A stretch of 64,000 bases of DNA from Sphaerosporella brunnea (lineage: Eukaryota; Ascomycota; Pezizomycetes; Pezizales; Pyronemataceae). Both the position numbers and the translations under genes were made by a program. Every line of letters starts with the position of its first letter. The stretch's first letter is position 1. The stretch spans positions 1 to 64,000 of the forward strand of contig VXIS01000051.1 in assembly GCA_008704415.1 (NCBI GenBank). Reading direction: 5' to 3'. Below are positions 10,999 through 23,275 of the stretch, piece after piece. Under the pieces are notes generated by a model. It was given only the letters and a program-made list of their open reading frames with translations. It ran no database searches and was not told the origin of the DNA.

Positions 10999-12215
10999 AT
11001 GGTATATCTTGATAACCCATCGGTACCGCCCTCGACGACCGCATCTTCGTCGCGAAGCCCTTCTCCGCCGCATCCCTCAGGTACCCCGGATTCTCGTTCG
11101 AACTTCCGCCGTACCGGTGCGAGTACCCTGAAGATCGAGCGTTATCTTGGGCAACAAGCCATCACCATCTCTCGTGAAATGTCTCCCACGCTTCCCGAGC
11201 ATAATGACATGCGGGCACCTACTTTCCCCTTGGCGCACGCCAGTCGACAGAAGCCTCGGAAGTAAGCTATCCGCCCTTCTCTTCCTACCGCACTAACAAC
11301 AGCAGGTGGCCGCTCGCCTTCCGCTTCATCAAAGGCGCGATCCACCACGTCATAATTCTTCCAATGATGCTGCACGGCCTATTTGCGACCCTGGTTGTAT
11401 ATTTCGACCGCACCAAAGGCTACCCTCTGGGACTTCCAACCTCCATTGTTCCCTCCCTCTCCATTGTCGTGGGTTTGATGCTTGTCTTCCGCAACTCCAC
11501 CTCCTACGAACGCTATTGGGGAGGCCGGCAAGGACTGCAATCAATCGTGACCACCGTTCGCAACCTCGCACGCTCATTCCTTGTCTGTGGGCCCCTTGAA
11601 AACGACCGTGACCGCCAGGAAACCGAACGCGCAGTGAAATGCCTTGTCGCTCTGCTGTACGCGATTAAGAACTATCTCCGCGGGAACTGGGGCGTCGCCG
11701 GTTATGACCCTGAATACGCGGACTTGGTTCCGCAGGGGATGAAGGGCCATGAAAGTGAAGGGCTCGGATTGCCGCTGGAACTGTGCTGTGTCATCGAGAG
11801 ATATATCAAGCGGGGGGTCCAGCGGGGAGCCTTCAACGCCCCGCAATCTTCGATGCTTGGGGCCCAGCTGAACGGTCTCATGGATGCGTTCGGGAAAATG
11901 GAGACTATCAAGCTTACGCCGATCCCGGTGTGTCATCAGATTCACCAGAAGCAGGTGTTGATGCTTTACTGCTGTGTGCTCCCGTTCTGTCTGGTGAATG
12001 ACCTCGGATGGTGGGCGATTCCCATAGTCGTGCTGGTTTGCTTCACGTTGTATGGAATTGAGGGAATCGGCGAGGAACTCGAAGACCCGTTCGGCCATGA
12101 CAAGAACGATATCCGCATGGATGAGATTATTGAGGATGTCAGAAGAGAGGTCCAGGTCCTGTTGGAGGGATTCAGGAAGGGTGATGAGATCTACTATCAA
12201 CCTATAGATGAGTAG
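10999..12215 (+). CDS. bestrophin-like anion channel (RFP-TM family)
   Basis: Predicted membrane anion channel of 390 residues from two exons, 10999-11261 and 11306-12215. The 44-bp intron (GTAAGC...CAGCAG) restores the family-typical KWPLAF junction at residue 88. The first roughly 85 residues are Ser/Pro-rich and probably cytosolic. Hydrophobic segments follow at about 100-120, 135-150 and, later, LMLYCCVLPFCLVNDLGW and IPIVVLVCFTLYGIEGIG. Two family hallmarks are present: LVFRNSTSYERYW (about 147-159) and the acidic turn EELEDPFGHDKNDI (344 onward), which corresponds to the conserved E-DPFG-D-ND motif of bestrophins. The start ATG at 10999 is the first in frame. A ClC gene follows 485 bp downstream on the same strand, so two unrelated anion-channel families are neighbours. 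Ion selectivity and cellular membrane cannot be read from sequence. Confidence 0.85.
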
Positions 12216-12258
12216 GTGGAGCGTGAAGTTGATGATGATGATACCCTTATGAGTTCAT

Positions 12259-12305
<47 letters not shown>

Positions 12306-12700
12306 CTTATCGATATATTTTTCGTGCGCATGGAGTTCTCTCGTTTTATACCTTGGATTTTGTTTACGGAGTAAATAAATTATATGTGGAGGTTAACTGG
12401 AAGATATTCATTTGGTATACCAAACTTGGGCATGTGCAAGGCCATTATTGAGAGCCATCACGAAGATTCACCACTACCTCAATGAGAAAGCAAACAACTT
12501 CGTTCCTGTTCAAGGGCGCACCAACGAGGGCAAGAGAGAACGAAATAGCCATGAAATCCTCCTTCTACAAAAGCCGATCCCTTACCCGGCAAGTTTCAAC
12601 TTCCGCAAGATGCGGCTGTGATCCCGGTCGTTTCAGCGAGTCGCGACATCTCGAGACAGAAATGTGACAGCCAGCCCAGTACAACATCGATATCACCATA
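12216..12700. other. spacer between the two anion-channel genes
   Basis: Contains a 43-T run (12261-12303) just past the bestrophin stop, then AT-rich sequence. A short open frame at about 12480-12620 has no recognisable content. It probably holds the 3' UTR of one gene and the promoter of the next. Confidence 0.45.
12261..12303. repeat. poly(T) tract, 43 nt
   Basis: An uninterrupted T run 46 bases after the bestrophin stop codon. It could be an expanded homopolymer in the 3' UTR or the tail of a minus-oriented retroposed sequence. No flanking duplication is obvious. Confidence 0.9.
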
Positions 12701-15550
12701 ATGGAAGACAGCGACGACCCAGTGGCGCACCACTACCTCTCCTCAGCCGGCGACTCAGAAGATCCGAACCAGTTTTGTCCCCCCTACAGTGTGGTGCCCG
12801 CAGCCGGTAGCTACGAAGTATGTAAGCTAACTGTTGACCTTTAATGAATAAAAAAGGTTCTCATTCAAGCGACGCGCACGCTCCTCATCGCGCTACGGCC
12901 TCTCCGTATTCCCTCCAGGCTCCTCCTCCTCCTCCTTCTCTTCCGCACACGAAGAATGGATCCCCCCCGGCCGGCGGTTCTACGACGACCTGACCGCGAT
13001 CGACTGGATCTTTGAGTACACCAAGGAGCGTCTGCGGCTGCGAAAGCTCGATGCGCGCACGGGGATCCTGGGGCACGCGGCCAAGATTTTTGATCAGAGC
13101 CAGATATGGATTGTGCTGATCGGCACGGGAATCATGGCTGGTGTCGTGGCTGCGCTTATCGACATTGTTGCTGCGTGGCTGGGGGATCTGAAGGAGGGGT
13201 ATTGCACATCCAGCTTTTATCTGAGTAGGAACTTTTGCTGTTGGGGCTTGGACGGTGAGTTTTTTTGTGCGAAGGGGAGGTGGAAGGGTCGACGGCGCAC
13301 AGTGCTGATGGAGAGGGGATAGCAACGGAGACATGCTCGGATTGGGTAACTTGGAGTAAAGCGTTGGGGACGGCGTCAAAAGCGGGGGCGTATGTGGTTG
13401 AGTATATCTTCTACATCCTATATTCTGTGCGTCAGCCTTCCCCCTTCCCTTTCAACACATCTAACTCTGACAAATGGCGGGCAGATTCTATTCGCAGTGA
13501 GCGCTAGTCTTCTGGTCAAGAAGTTTGCGCCGCACGCTCGGCACAGCGGTATTCCCGAGATCAAGACTGTCCTAGGTGGGTTCGTGATACGCCGATTTCT
13601 GGGAGCATGGACGTTGATCATCAAATCGATTGGACTGGTATGCTATTCCTACTGCTCCTTCGTAGTACCTGATGTTAATGTGCTGCAGTGTTTGGCCGAG
13701 AGCTCTGGTCTGTGGCTGGGAAAAGAAGGCCCACTGGTGCATGTAGCTTGCTGCTGTGCATCAATCATGATGAAGCCATTCAGCGCCTTGCGAAAGAACG
13801 AAGGTCGGTGTTGACACCACACCATGGCTTAGTCTTTACTCACCAGCTCTCACTTCACAGCCCGAAAACGTGAAGTCCTCTCTGCTGCAGCTGCGGCAGG
13901 AATATCCGTGGCCTTCGGCTCCCCGATCGGTGGTGTGCTTTTCAGTCTGGAGCAGCTGTCCTACTATTTCCCAGATAAAACCATGTGGCAGTCGTTCGTG
14001 TGCGCCATGGTGGCCGCAGTGACGCTGCAGTTCATGAACCCGTTCCGTACGGGAAAGCTGGTGCTTTACCAAGTCAAGTACACTAGGGGCTGGCATGACT
14101 TTGAGATGGTGCCATTTTGCCTGCTTGGGATTCTCGGGGTTGGTAGTGTTCTTCCCTTTGGTTCAAAAGTGGTGTTTCTGACAGACGCAGGGTCTCTATG
14201 GAGCTTTCTTCATCAAGCTTAACATGAAGATTGCCACCTGGCGCAAAAACTCCATAGCCAGAAAGTATCCGACGTTGGAAGTTCTGGTGGTCACAGTGAT
14301 AACCGCTCTGATAAACTACCCCATAATCTTCATGCGGTACCATCACTACTCTTCCTTTCACTCACCCCACCACTTCTACTAACACCACAAACCCGTCCCA
14401 CAGCCCCCAATCCTCAGAACTAGTAGCAAACCTCTTCCAAGAATGTTCCCCAAAAACCGAAGATGTGTTTCACCTCTGCGGCAGCGGCACAGGAAAACCT
14501 ATCTTCCTCCTACTCCTCTCAGCGGTGCTCGGCGCCCTCCTCGCCGCGGCCACCTTCGGCCTGCAAATCCCCGCCGGAATAATTCTCCCCTCGATGGCGA
14601 TCGGGGCACTCTACGGCCGAGCTATGGGTCTCGTCCTGCAAAGTTGGCAACACAGCTTCCCAACCGCGCGCATCTTCTCATCCTGCCCACCAGACACAGA
14701 ATGCGTAACGCCAGGGACGTTCGCAATCATCGGCGCGGCCTCGGCACTCGGCGGCGTAACGCGGATGACAGTATCGATAGTAGTGATAACCTTCGAGCTG
14801 ACGGGCGCCCTGACTTACGTCCTCCCCATCATGATTGCAGTAATGCTGAGCAAGTGGGTCGGCGACGCCTTCGACAAGCGCGGCATCTATGAGTCCTGGA
14901 TCCGCTTCCGCGAGTACCCCTTCCTCGACAACCGCGACGAGCTAGGCGACGGGGGAGGCTCGATCCCGAACGTCCCGGTGGCCGAAATCATGACGCGCAT
15001 CGAGGACCTCGTCGTCATCACCGAGGCCGGCCACACCGTCGAGTCCCTCGATGCAATCCTGCGCGACCACCCGTACAAAGGCTTTCCCGTCGTCACCGAC
15101 GTCCGCGACGCCGCCCTGGTAGGGTACATCTCGCGCTCGGAGCTGCGCTTCGCCCTGGACCAGGCCCCCAGGGAGGCCGAGTGCTTCTTTTCTGCCTCTG
15201 GCGCCGGCCGCGGCGTCTGCGTCGATTTGAGGCCGTGGGTGGATCACACCCCGATCACCCTGCCCGCTTGCTCTCCGCTAAGTCTGGCCGCAGCCTTGTT
15301 TCAGAAGCTCGGGTTGAGATACGTGCTCTTTGCCAAGCATGGCCAGCTCCAGGGATTGCTGACCAAGAAGGATGTCTTCTTCGTCATGAATTCGAGTGAG
15401 GAGGGTGTTGCGCCCATTGGCAGACGGGCAGGAGTTGGTGGAGCCGGCAGCGGCGAGGGGAGCAGGTTGCTGGGCGATGCGAGCAGCGTCGTCAGCCTTG
15501 AGACCGAAGCGGAGAGGGAAGAGGGGGGAAATTTGCTGGGGAGCATGTAA
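12701..15550 (+). CDS. ClC-family chloride channel/transporter with CBS domains
   Basis: Predicted 814-residue ClC protein of intracellular or plasma membranes. Eight exons: 12701-12817, 12870-13254, 13323-13426, 13485-13637, 13689-13803, 13861-14138, 14191-14336 and 14404-15550. One donor (GTTGGT at 14139) is non-standard, but the ILG|GLYGAFF join supports it. The three selectivity-filter motifs are in order: HSGIPE (222-227), GKEGPLVH (264-271, gating Glu266) and [11 protein letters not shown] (485-495). ALTY (568-571) holds the expected central Tyr. Two C-terminal CBS domains follow (about 625-685 and 710-770), the second ending [12 protein letters not shown]. The tail is Gly/Ser-rich. At the position of the internal proton glutamate of exchangers, 57 residues after Glu266, this protein has Gln323 (SLEQLSYYF). 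It therefore may not couple protons like ClC exchangers. The family is certain; channel versus exchanger is not. Confidence 0.93.
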
Positions 15551-15832
15551 AGTACCGGTCGGCGCGGTAATACATCGTCGAGATAAGACATAGATGAGAC
15601 AAATCCTGATCTAACTACATAGTATTCGCGTCTACTAAAGTCGGGGCCTGGCCGGCGTCATGCACTGAAGAGAGCGTCTGTTACGAATTCCCTTTGCATC
15701 CCTTCTCCTATGTCATTTCCTTAGAAGAGCCGCAGGCCTCAGTAGTCAGCTCAGCCGAAGGGGTAGCACAGTCTCTTCTTTTACATATTTGATGGCCGCA
15801 AGCGGCCGAATACAGAATGATGAAAACAAAAA

Positions 15833-15928
15833 GCGTCTCCGACAAAAAGATCGGATCACGTGATTATTATTTTCCTGAGCCAAAATGTAGTACAAAAGTC
15901 ACGTGATCCCATCTTTTGTCAGAAACGC
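15833..15928. repeat. short inverted repeat (hairpin) with two CACGTG sites
   Basis: Left arm 15833-15863 and right arm 15899-15928 are near-complementary over about 30 bp (a few mismatches), separated by 35 bp. Both arms end inward in TCACGTGA, so the palindromic E-box/G-box core occurs twice. It may be a small foldback MITE or a structured 3' UTR element of the ClC transcript. Confidence 0.75.
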
Positions 15929-16055
15929 GAGTAAACCGCTGCGCAACAAAACACGAGACCACCGAAAAAAAAAAGAGAGAAATCCTGGCAGAACGGGAAA
16001 CATTTGGTTTCTTGTATACTTCTACTTCAAACAACAAACAACCGTGCATCTGTTT

Positions 16056-16083
16056 GCTGCTGCTGCTGCTGCTGCTGCTGCTG
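16056..16083. repeat. (GCT)n microsatellite
   Basis: About nine perfect GCT units in non-coding DNA between convergent genes. Confidence 0.9.
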
Positions 16084-17562
16084 AGTGCACCCATTGACAC
16101 GTCTGACGTTGGCTGGGTTACAACAATAGCCCCGCTCAGGAGATTGGAGTTTGAGTTATTCACCGACAACACATTGGCGATTTAAAGTCCCCAATCTCTC
16201 GGTGTTCTCGCGTCCGACGGCGTGGAGGTCAAAGTGGTTAATCAGTTTTTGTCTTATCTCTGTCTTATCACACAGACTGGTACTTTAATGTTCAGAAGGA
16301 ATTCAGCGAGCGATCAATCACGTCTCGCAAAAGTTATGTGGAGGAGTAAAATGAATGATATTGTCTCGCCTCCTCGTTTACTAAGTAGGTAGTAGTTAAA
16401 AAAAACCCCGTACCAGACGAATCGGTCCGGAGAAAACATCCACACCTCTCCCACGCTTACAAAAACACCCGTCCACATATCATCTACACCGCACTCGCAC
16501 GGTAACGACAGCAGCCTCCCAACTATTACACAAAGAAACATACAAGGAATGAGTGGTGGCAATGATAGAGAAAAGCAAATGATAGCAATAAACTCAAAAA
16601 AAGATAGTGAAGAAGAAATTCATCATCACAAGCAACAGCAGCAATTCGAAAAACAAAAACAAAAGCAGTCCAAAGGAAAGCCAAAAGCCGGCAACAAAGT
16701 ACTGACTCTCGGGAACCCCCGAGAGCGCTGCTACATCGTAAAAGTCACGGGAGTAAGAAACCGGATAGGAAATTTGACAAGAGGTGAGGAATCCGCAGGA
16801 GGACCATCTACCGGTGCATGCAAAACATAAAAGAGCAAAAGAAAGACAGAAAAGAAATATGAGTACCCCCGTATTGTGTGTGCCCGAGAAAAATAGAGAT
16901 GAAAAACGATTGAAGCTGATGCAGTCTCCAACAACCCGTCCCCCTTCGAAGAGCCGTCCAGGGCTACCCCCGTCCAGGAAAATCAAGAACAGCTCTAAGA
17001 AACCTAGGAAAGGGCGTCTCTCCTCTCTCGGTCGTTGAGAGATCAAAGTAAAGGTAGATGCAGCTTCCACCCCATTCGTACACATCCGTACAGCGGCCCT
17101 GGTGCAAGGTGCTTCTCGGTGTTGCACGTAAGACTCCATGAAGATAGAACGATGCCGATCCGTCGAATCGTAGGTAAGTCGTGGTCCGCCGTACTCGAGT
17201 TGCCGAAAGCTGGTGGGACCCATACCGGCCATTTCTCCCTGTGCCGATATAGGAGAGCAACCCATTGACAAGTAAAGCAGTAGAAAAAAAAAAAAAGTAA
17301 GAAAACAAAAAAAAAAGCAGAAAAAACATCCGAAAACAGCGTGGGCCGAGCCTTCGGGGTACACAATACAGGGATAACATAGAAACACCATGGTAAGTAG
17401 TCCTCCTCTTCTTGACAACAACCTTCCTTTCCGGTAAGAAAAAGCAATTTGGAAAAATTGCCCTTAGTGATGACTACTCAGATATGCGCGCGCGGGTTCC
17501 ATTTACAACTTTGAAAGAGTTTTCCACCACTCCTTGGCAGAGTCGACAGCAGAGTCACTCAG

Positions 17563-19237
17563 TCAGTACCACTGCTGACCGGAACCGCCGGCCTGATCGT
17601 CGCGCTTACGGTATCCGCCACTGGCAACGCCACCGAACCCGGTCTGCTGCTGAGCTCCCTTGGAAGCCGAACGGAGCCTATAATACTCAGTACTAAGCCT
17701 CCCAACACGAGCCAAGAGAAACTTACATGCGGTCGGAGCCGCTCAATCCCTGTGTAGCCTCCACTCCTCCCATTGCACCGCGCTCCAGGACCTTTCTCCT
17801 GGTACCAGCACCTACGATATTGGGCTTGGGAGCAGTCTGCTGAGGGTGTCCGGGGCCGGCAGTACGGGTACGCTGCTGCTGCTTGAGGTCCTTTTCGTCG
17901 TCTTCAGCGCCCTGCTGGCCAGTGGTTTGGCCCAAGACGGTCTGAGCGTTTTTCTGCTGCTAGATAGTCAGAGTGGTAATCAGCATGCGTCCGAATGTGA
18001 CAGAACAATCGAAAGCGGTGCATACGTATTTGTAGACTGTCCAGTCAAAGACGTAGTCGTACTGGAATCCTTCGCGAACGAAGAGGTCTCGGAAGATCTT
18101 CCGGAGGTAAGAGTAATCAGGCTTGTCGTCGAAGCGCAGAGAGCGGGTGTAATTCAGGTAGATGGCAAATTCGTTGGGGAATCCGCGGCAAAGGACTTCA
18201 GTGGGGGTCGTCATCTTCTTCTCCATGATCCGGTCGTACTTCTGCTTTTTGGTAGCAGCCTTGAGTCCCTGCCAGGGGAGCGAGCCACGGCAAAAGTAGA
18301 GCATCACGTATCCAAGCGACTCCATGTCGTCACGTCGAGATTGCTCTGAACAACGTTAGACTCAACACACGCAATAAGGATTGTTCATTCATACCAACTC
18401 CCAAGTGGGTGTTGATCGAAGCATAACGGGCAGTTCCAGTCAGGTTCTTGTTCTCTCTGTACGGGATGTGGAAGTGCGTCTTGGGGTCACGGTATTTCTT
18501 GGCCAAACCGAAGTCGATAACGTTGACCTGGTTACCGCGCTTTCCAATGCCCATCAGGAAGTTGTCCGGCTTGATATCGCGGTGGATGAAAGACTTGGCG
18601 TGGATGTATTCGATGCGAGAAATCTGCGATAGTGCATCAGCAAATCGATCCGAGAGAAGACAACGCGGAAGGGGAGCAGCAGATGTCCCGAGAACCGGCG
18701 AGAGTTCCAGACACCCGAGCTCCAACCCACGTACCAGTTGATCCGCCAACAGTAACACAGTCTTCAAGGAGAACTTCCGGTTGCAGAAGTTGAAGAGATC
18801 CTCTAAACTCGGTCCTAACAGATCGAGGACCATCGCATTGTAGTCACACTCGGTTCCGAACCAGCGAACAAAGGGGATACCGACACCCCCGGCGAGGGAC
18901 TTGTAGACTCTGGCTTCATACTCGAGCTGGGGATGCTTGGCCTTGACAGACTCGAGCTTGATTGCAATTTCCTCCCCGGAGATGATGTTGGTACCTGAAT
19001 GAAAGGATGATTGTCAGTTACTGCGTCGAGGGGTACAAACCGACGTTGCACTCACCGAGGTAGATATCTCCGAAACTACCACTTCCAATCTTCCGGCCGA
19101 TTCGATACTTGTTGCCAACCCGCAAATCCTGCATCAACTTTAGTACATGGTCCTCCAAGCTTGTGGCGTGAGTGAAGGGGCGATGTCGGAACCGCGAGGT
19201 CTTCGATCGAGGAGGGGAGTCGTACCATGGTCGCCAT
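17563..19237 (-). CDS. casein kinase I (CK1 delta/epsilon-like, Hhp1/CkiA type)
   Basis: Serine/threonine kinase of 412 residues, acting in nucleus and cytosol on DNA repair, growth and, in related fungi, the clock. Minus-strand exons: 19226-19237, 19056-19128, 18735-18994, 18395-18623, 18026-18345, 17727-17956 and 17563-17677. The first exon encodes only MATM and joins to [11 protein letters not shown], exactly the conserved CK1 start. The glycine loop GSGSFG (19-24), Lys41 in [21 protein letters not shown] and the CK1-specific [16 protein letters not shown] are all intact. The kinase domain ends with [14 protein letters not shown] Gln/Gly/Arg-rich tail follows and terminates in GSGQQWY. An alternative acceptor three bases away would add one Gln at YKYQ. 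The divergent neighbour region is GC-rich, with simple repeats upstream. All key catalytic residues are visible, so confidence is high. Confidence 0.96.
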
Positions 19238-20297
19238 GTTTGCGGTTTCTTTCTACGGGATTACTGTAGTGAGGCGACTGTATGCGACGGGAGTAGGATT
19301 AGTTGTGGTCTGAGAATGAAGAGAGCACGGCGGCAAAGAGGCCAGAAAGCCGCTCTCAAAACACGCTCAGTGTGTTCCGGGCGCGACTGGGCGAGGGTAA
19401 GAAGAAAGAAGGGGTAATGAGGCGACACGGGGTCGAGGAGCTAGCAAGGCGGCGGCTTTGTGGTTTTGCCGAAGAAAGAGGAGAGGTCTAGAGATGATGC
19501 TATGGCCTGGCTGTGTCCTCTCTGGCAAGCACTCGACACAGTGACCACATTCAGCCCCTTCTCCAGACTGCGCACCCCTTGCCGACCGGCTAAGCCACCA
19601 CGGCAGCTTGCGGCGTCAACACGCACGCAATCGAAGCTCCACAGAGTTTCTCCGGTGTAGGAAAGGATCGAAAAAATAAAAGATAAAAAAAAAAAATCAA
19701 AAAAAAATCGAGAAAACATGATTTGCAGACGTACCAATTGTGAGTGGTGGAATTCGATCGTGTCGATCGGGGCGAAGAAGCTAGGGCCAACCGTGCGGAT
19801 GAAGAAGGATGGTGCGAGTTACGGAGAAACGCGACCGGGAGGGAAAGAGGAGGATGCGAGCGCACGATGTCTGCAGTTGGATCTGGGTGAGAAAGGAAAG
19901 GGAAGGAAGGATGGGGAGACGCGGGTAGGAGAACAAAGGGGGGAGGGGGGTTGGGTTTTGAGAGGGGAGGGGGGGGTAGGGGTAGACGGGGTCTGCCGGA
20001 GGAGAGTTGGAATGGAGATGTGTCGACGACGTTGAAGTGAACAAGCGGTAGAAGGATTAGGGATATTCACACTTACGGTTTGGGTCGGGAAGGTAGCGGC
20101 GGCGGCGGTTGGGTTTGCGGATGATGTGGTGGAGGTGGTGGTGGGGTTCTGGGTTCAAGGCAGGTAGGTGGGTTGGTGGCAGGAGTGGTTCTTTCAAGGA
20201 GGAGAAGGCAACCACGATACGGCGGTAGTCTCGTACGTAGTGGAGCGAGCGCGCGCAACACCAGCAGGATCGTTCACCACCACTGCAGCCACTGCAA

Positions 20298-20330
20298 CCA
20301 CCACCACCACCACCACCACCACCACCACTA
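20298..20330. repeat. (CCA)n microsatellite
   Basis: About eleven CCA units upstream of the casein kinase gene, with shorter CAC clusters around it. Confidence 0.9.
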
Positions 20331-23235
20331 CCATCCACAGCCCAGCGCATGTAAACAACACCTGCACCACCTCGCTGAAGGGTTGGCGGTAAAGGAAAGC
20401 TCTTCGCCAGAGGGACGCGGTCGTGGATGGCTGGATGGATGGCGTTCCCTTCCCCCGCTATTTTTAACGATCTAGCACAGTACCACCACTCCTTCTTCCA
20501 GCAAGTTAGGACCCCCGCCCGTCAGGCGCTGTATACCAGGAACAATCTTATTGGTCCATAGGCCTTCGAAAGAAAGAAAAAAAACAAACAAACAAACATA
20601 TTAATTGCAATTCCCAATCTGTTTGAAAAAATGACACCTCAAATCTGTTCGAACAAAAAAAAAGAGTGACATCTCAAATTCTCAATTTCCCGTTCAGATA
20701 CGAGGTAGGTATTCAATGGAACTCGGCTGGCAGACCCGTGCGCAATTCAAACTCGCGCGGAATACCTCCATCCATCTCTGTTGTGTATTCTCTTTCAACC
20801 CCCTCATCCGGCATCATCCCATCCCAACCTGACGACTGTGCACATCACTCACAACCCGCTTATTGCTACTGAGCACGCTCACCAGCACCGAACCTCGGGT
20901 TACCGACCGGTACCAGGGCTCCCAAAGCGGAGAGTTCAATTTAGGTACATGCTAGGGAAAACAATTCTTCTCGAACTCCGCCCAGCCTGTCGGTACTCTT
21001 TTCCTCGAAGAGAGAGGAAAGAGGTTTCCCCTTCGTTTGTCGGTGTCGGGGAATTCAAAGCTCTCGTTTTCTCCACGGATGCGCTGTCTTCCAGTTGGAC
21101 CGGAACACCTCACCTCGCATCCCGCCAGTAGGAGGGAGGGGTGTGGGCTAAAACCTATCCGAAGGATGAAACAGAGCCTCAGGCGCGCGAACGACATCCC
21201 ATTGGAAGCCCCTCGTCGCATTTTCAATATCAAAACATGACTTTGCTTGCAACATGTGTGTTCCATACACCCAGCTCAACCACAGCACTGCCCCAAAGAC
21301 GATCTTTCTGAGATCCGATCCGTCACATGGCCCGACGGCGGGCTAGAGGCTGTACCTGCTGCATCAGTTTAACTTGATTCCCTGCCGCGAAAATCCCGTC
21401 TACATTATGCAGCCTTCTCGAAGCCAGCACTAACATCAAGCCACCCATCGACTTTTATTGGCAGCTACTCTACTGTAGACTACCAGGCATGTAGTGTAGC
21501 CGAGCCAACCGACGCACAAGGTACCCCCTCTAGAGTAGGTGCGGTATTTCAACCAGCCTCGTTTGAAGTCGTTTCGGATCGGCAAGCGCTTGCTCTTTGT
21601 GATGGGCGGCAAACAGAAATCAGTGCCACATCCCGGAGGCTGATCAACGGCAAGGTGCGGCCGAGTACGAGTGTGGTATGTATCTCTACCTACAAACCCC
21701 GCAAAGCTTAAGATGAGCTGGCTGGAAATTCGGCACCGGCCGAAGGCCAGCCTCACGGTGCTTGGACTCGGGATCGCGTATTTGCTGCACCTGCACGTCA
21801 CCGAAACCACGTGTCTGTCATCACGGGATGCTACACGGAGCGGGCTTTGCTGCGTCCTGGTGTTTTTTTTGATGTAACTGGCAACGGCCGCGACGCATCA
21901 AACAGGCTGCCGCTTGAAAAATAACCAACCAAACAAACTCCAGTGGAAGGATTGATTTCCGCTGTCCGTGTTTTTTTTGTGTATTTGGTGGTTGTGAAGA
22001 ACCAACCAAGACGATTTCCAAACCCTTGGCATTGCTCGATCGTCCCTCTTTTTGATCCCAATAGGTACCCAAGATTTTCAGGTGGTTGTGTTGCCCAGTT
22101 TAACGTGACGCCGCACTATTCTTCCGTCTTCAACGCACCCGTACCTAGAGTACATGCTAAGGGCCAGTTTGCAGCCTTAATGCTCATGTACTAGTACCTA
22201 CTTTCGAGACAGCAGTTGTTAGCTGCCGTGTCTCGCCGCATCCTCCGAGACGGCGCCGGGCTGGATCGAATTCGAACCCCGGGCCCGCGCTGCCGAGACG
22301 GGCCGCCGCCGTGGTTTTTATATGTATATATATATAATATATATACTACGCTGGCTTGGCCTGGCCTGGTGGTTCTATTACTCTACTCTTGGCTACATAA
22401 CCCACAGAGCGCAGCCACATACAGCCACTGTGGCTTCGACCGTGGGAGAGCTTGGGCGATGACCACAACGAAGTTCATCATTCCGGTTCAGTTGCCATTG
22501 GATTCGATGAAATCACATTTCGCCGCGGAGAGTGGCGTGAGGCATTCACTCTCTTTGCCTATCGTGGGAGAGACGTCACCTTGACTCTTTGTTGCGGTCA
22601 TGGCATGGTCATTATCGAGTAACTTTTTCGTTTTTCCCTCCGCGCATGTAACAATTGCCTTTTTTGGCGCCGAAAAAAAAAATCCCCGCCCCTCCCCTCC
22701 GCGCGGATTGCTACCTTTTGCCGCCGACGCACGGGCCTAGGCCAAGCAACTACGCCATGGTACTTTGCTTTGACTCGGTGGAGTGAACCCTTGTGAAGAG
22801 ATACGCGGAAGTCCGCTGTTGCAGCAGCATTTCCATTGGCCCAGCAAAAGAAAAGTGCCTTGAAGTTAAAAATCCATCCACCCACACACGCAACACGGCT
22901 GGGTATTGACGGAAGATCCAGGATCGTGACGGCCGCGATCTGCAACGACTTTTTTCCTCCGCGGCCGCCCCCCCGCCTTTGCAGCGTAGATCTGTGCATG
23001 CCTACGCAGACAGTGCCGGAATCTCGGTCAGCCTGGTGGTCCCGCGGGAGTGTTATGACTTTTTTAGTATAACCAAAACCAGCTACAGTTGGCGACACCG
23101 CGGGGACTTGAGTATGCACCAGCGGTGATGTGATGTGAGGTGAACCGAGGAGCAACCAGCATATAAACAACCCCCTCCCACCCAGCTTCTGCACATCCTC
23201 CACAACCTCATCTCACATCACTTCCTACCATCACC

Positions 23236-23238
23236 ACC

Positions 23239-23275
<37 letters not shown>
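23236..23275 (+). promoter_or_regulatory. CAA-repeat 5' leader of TBCA
   Basis: A (CAA)n tract of about 12 units followed by CCACCA units ends about 25 bases before the TBCA start codon. It has no G and cannot fold, so as an mRNA leader it would be unstructured and favour ribosome scanning. That role is inference; the tract itself is plain. Confidence 0.55.

Larger units (their letters stand above)
15551..17562. other. convergent intergenic region (ClC and CK1 3' ends)
   Basis: Holds the 3' flanks of the ClC gene (+) and casein kinase gene (-), an inverted repeat at 15833-15928, a (GCT) repeat at 16056 and A-rich runs around 17280-17325. The long minus-strand frame at 16594-17421 is full of poly-Phe/Leu low complexity and lies downstream of the kinase stop, so I treat it as 3' UTR. 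Confidence 0.5.

Noticed and set aside
14139..14190. exon extension using a GTAGTG donor instead of GTTGGT
   Set aside because: It would break the conserved ILGGLYGAFF join; the weaker donor keeps frame and motif.
16594..17421. 275-codon minus-strand open frame
   Set aside because: Mostly poly-Phe/Leu low complexity from A-rich DNA, no domain, and lies in the 3' flank of casein kinase I on the same strand; best read as UTR.
22598..23203. 201-codon minus-strand open frame
   Set aside because: No recognisable domain or splicing and it overlaps the likely TBCA promoter.
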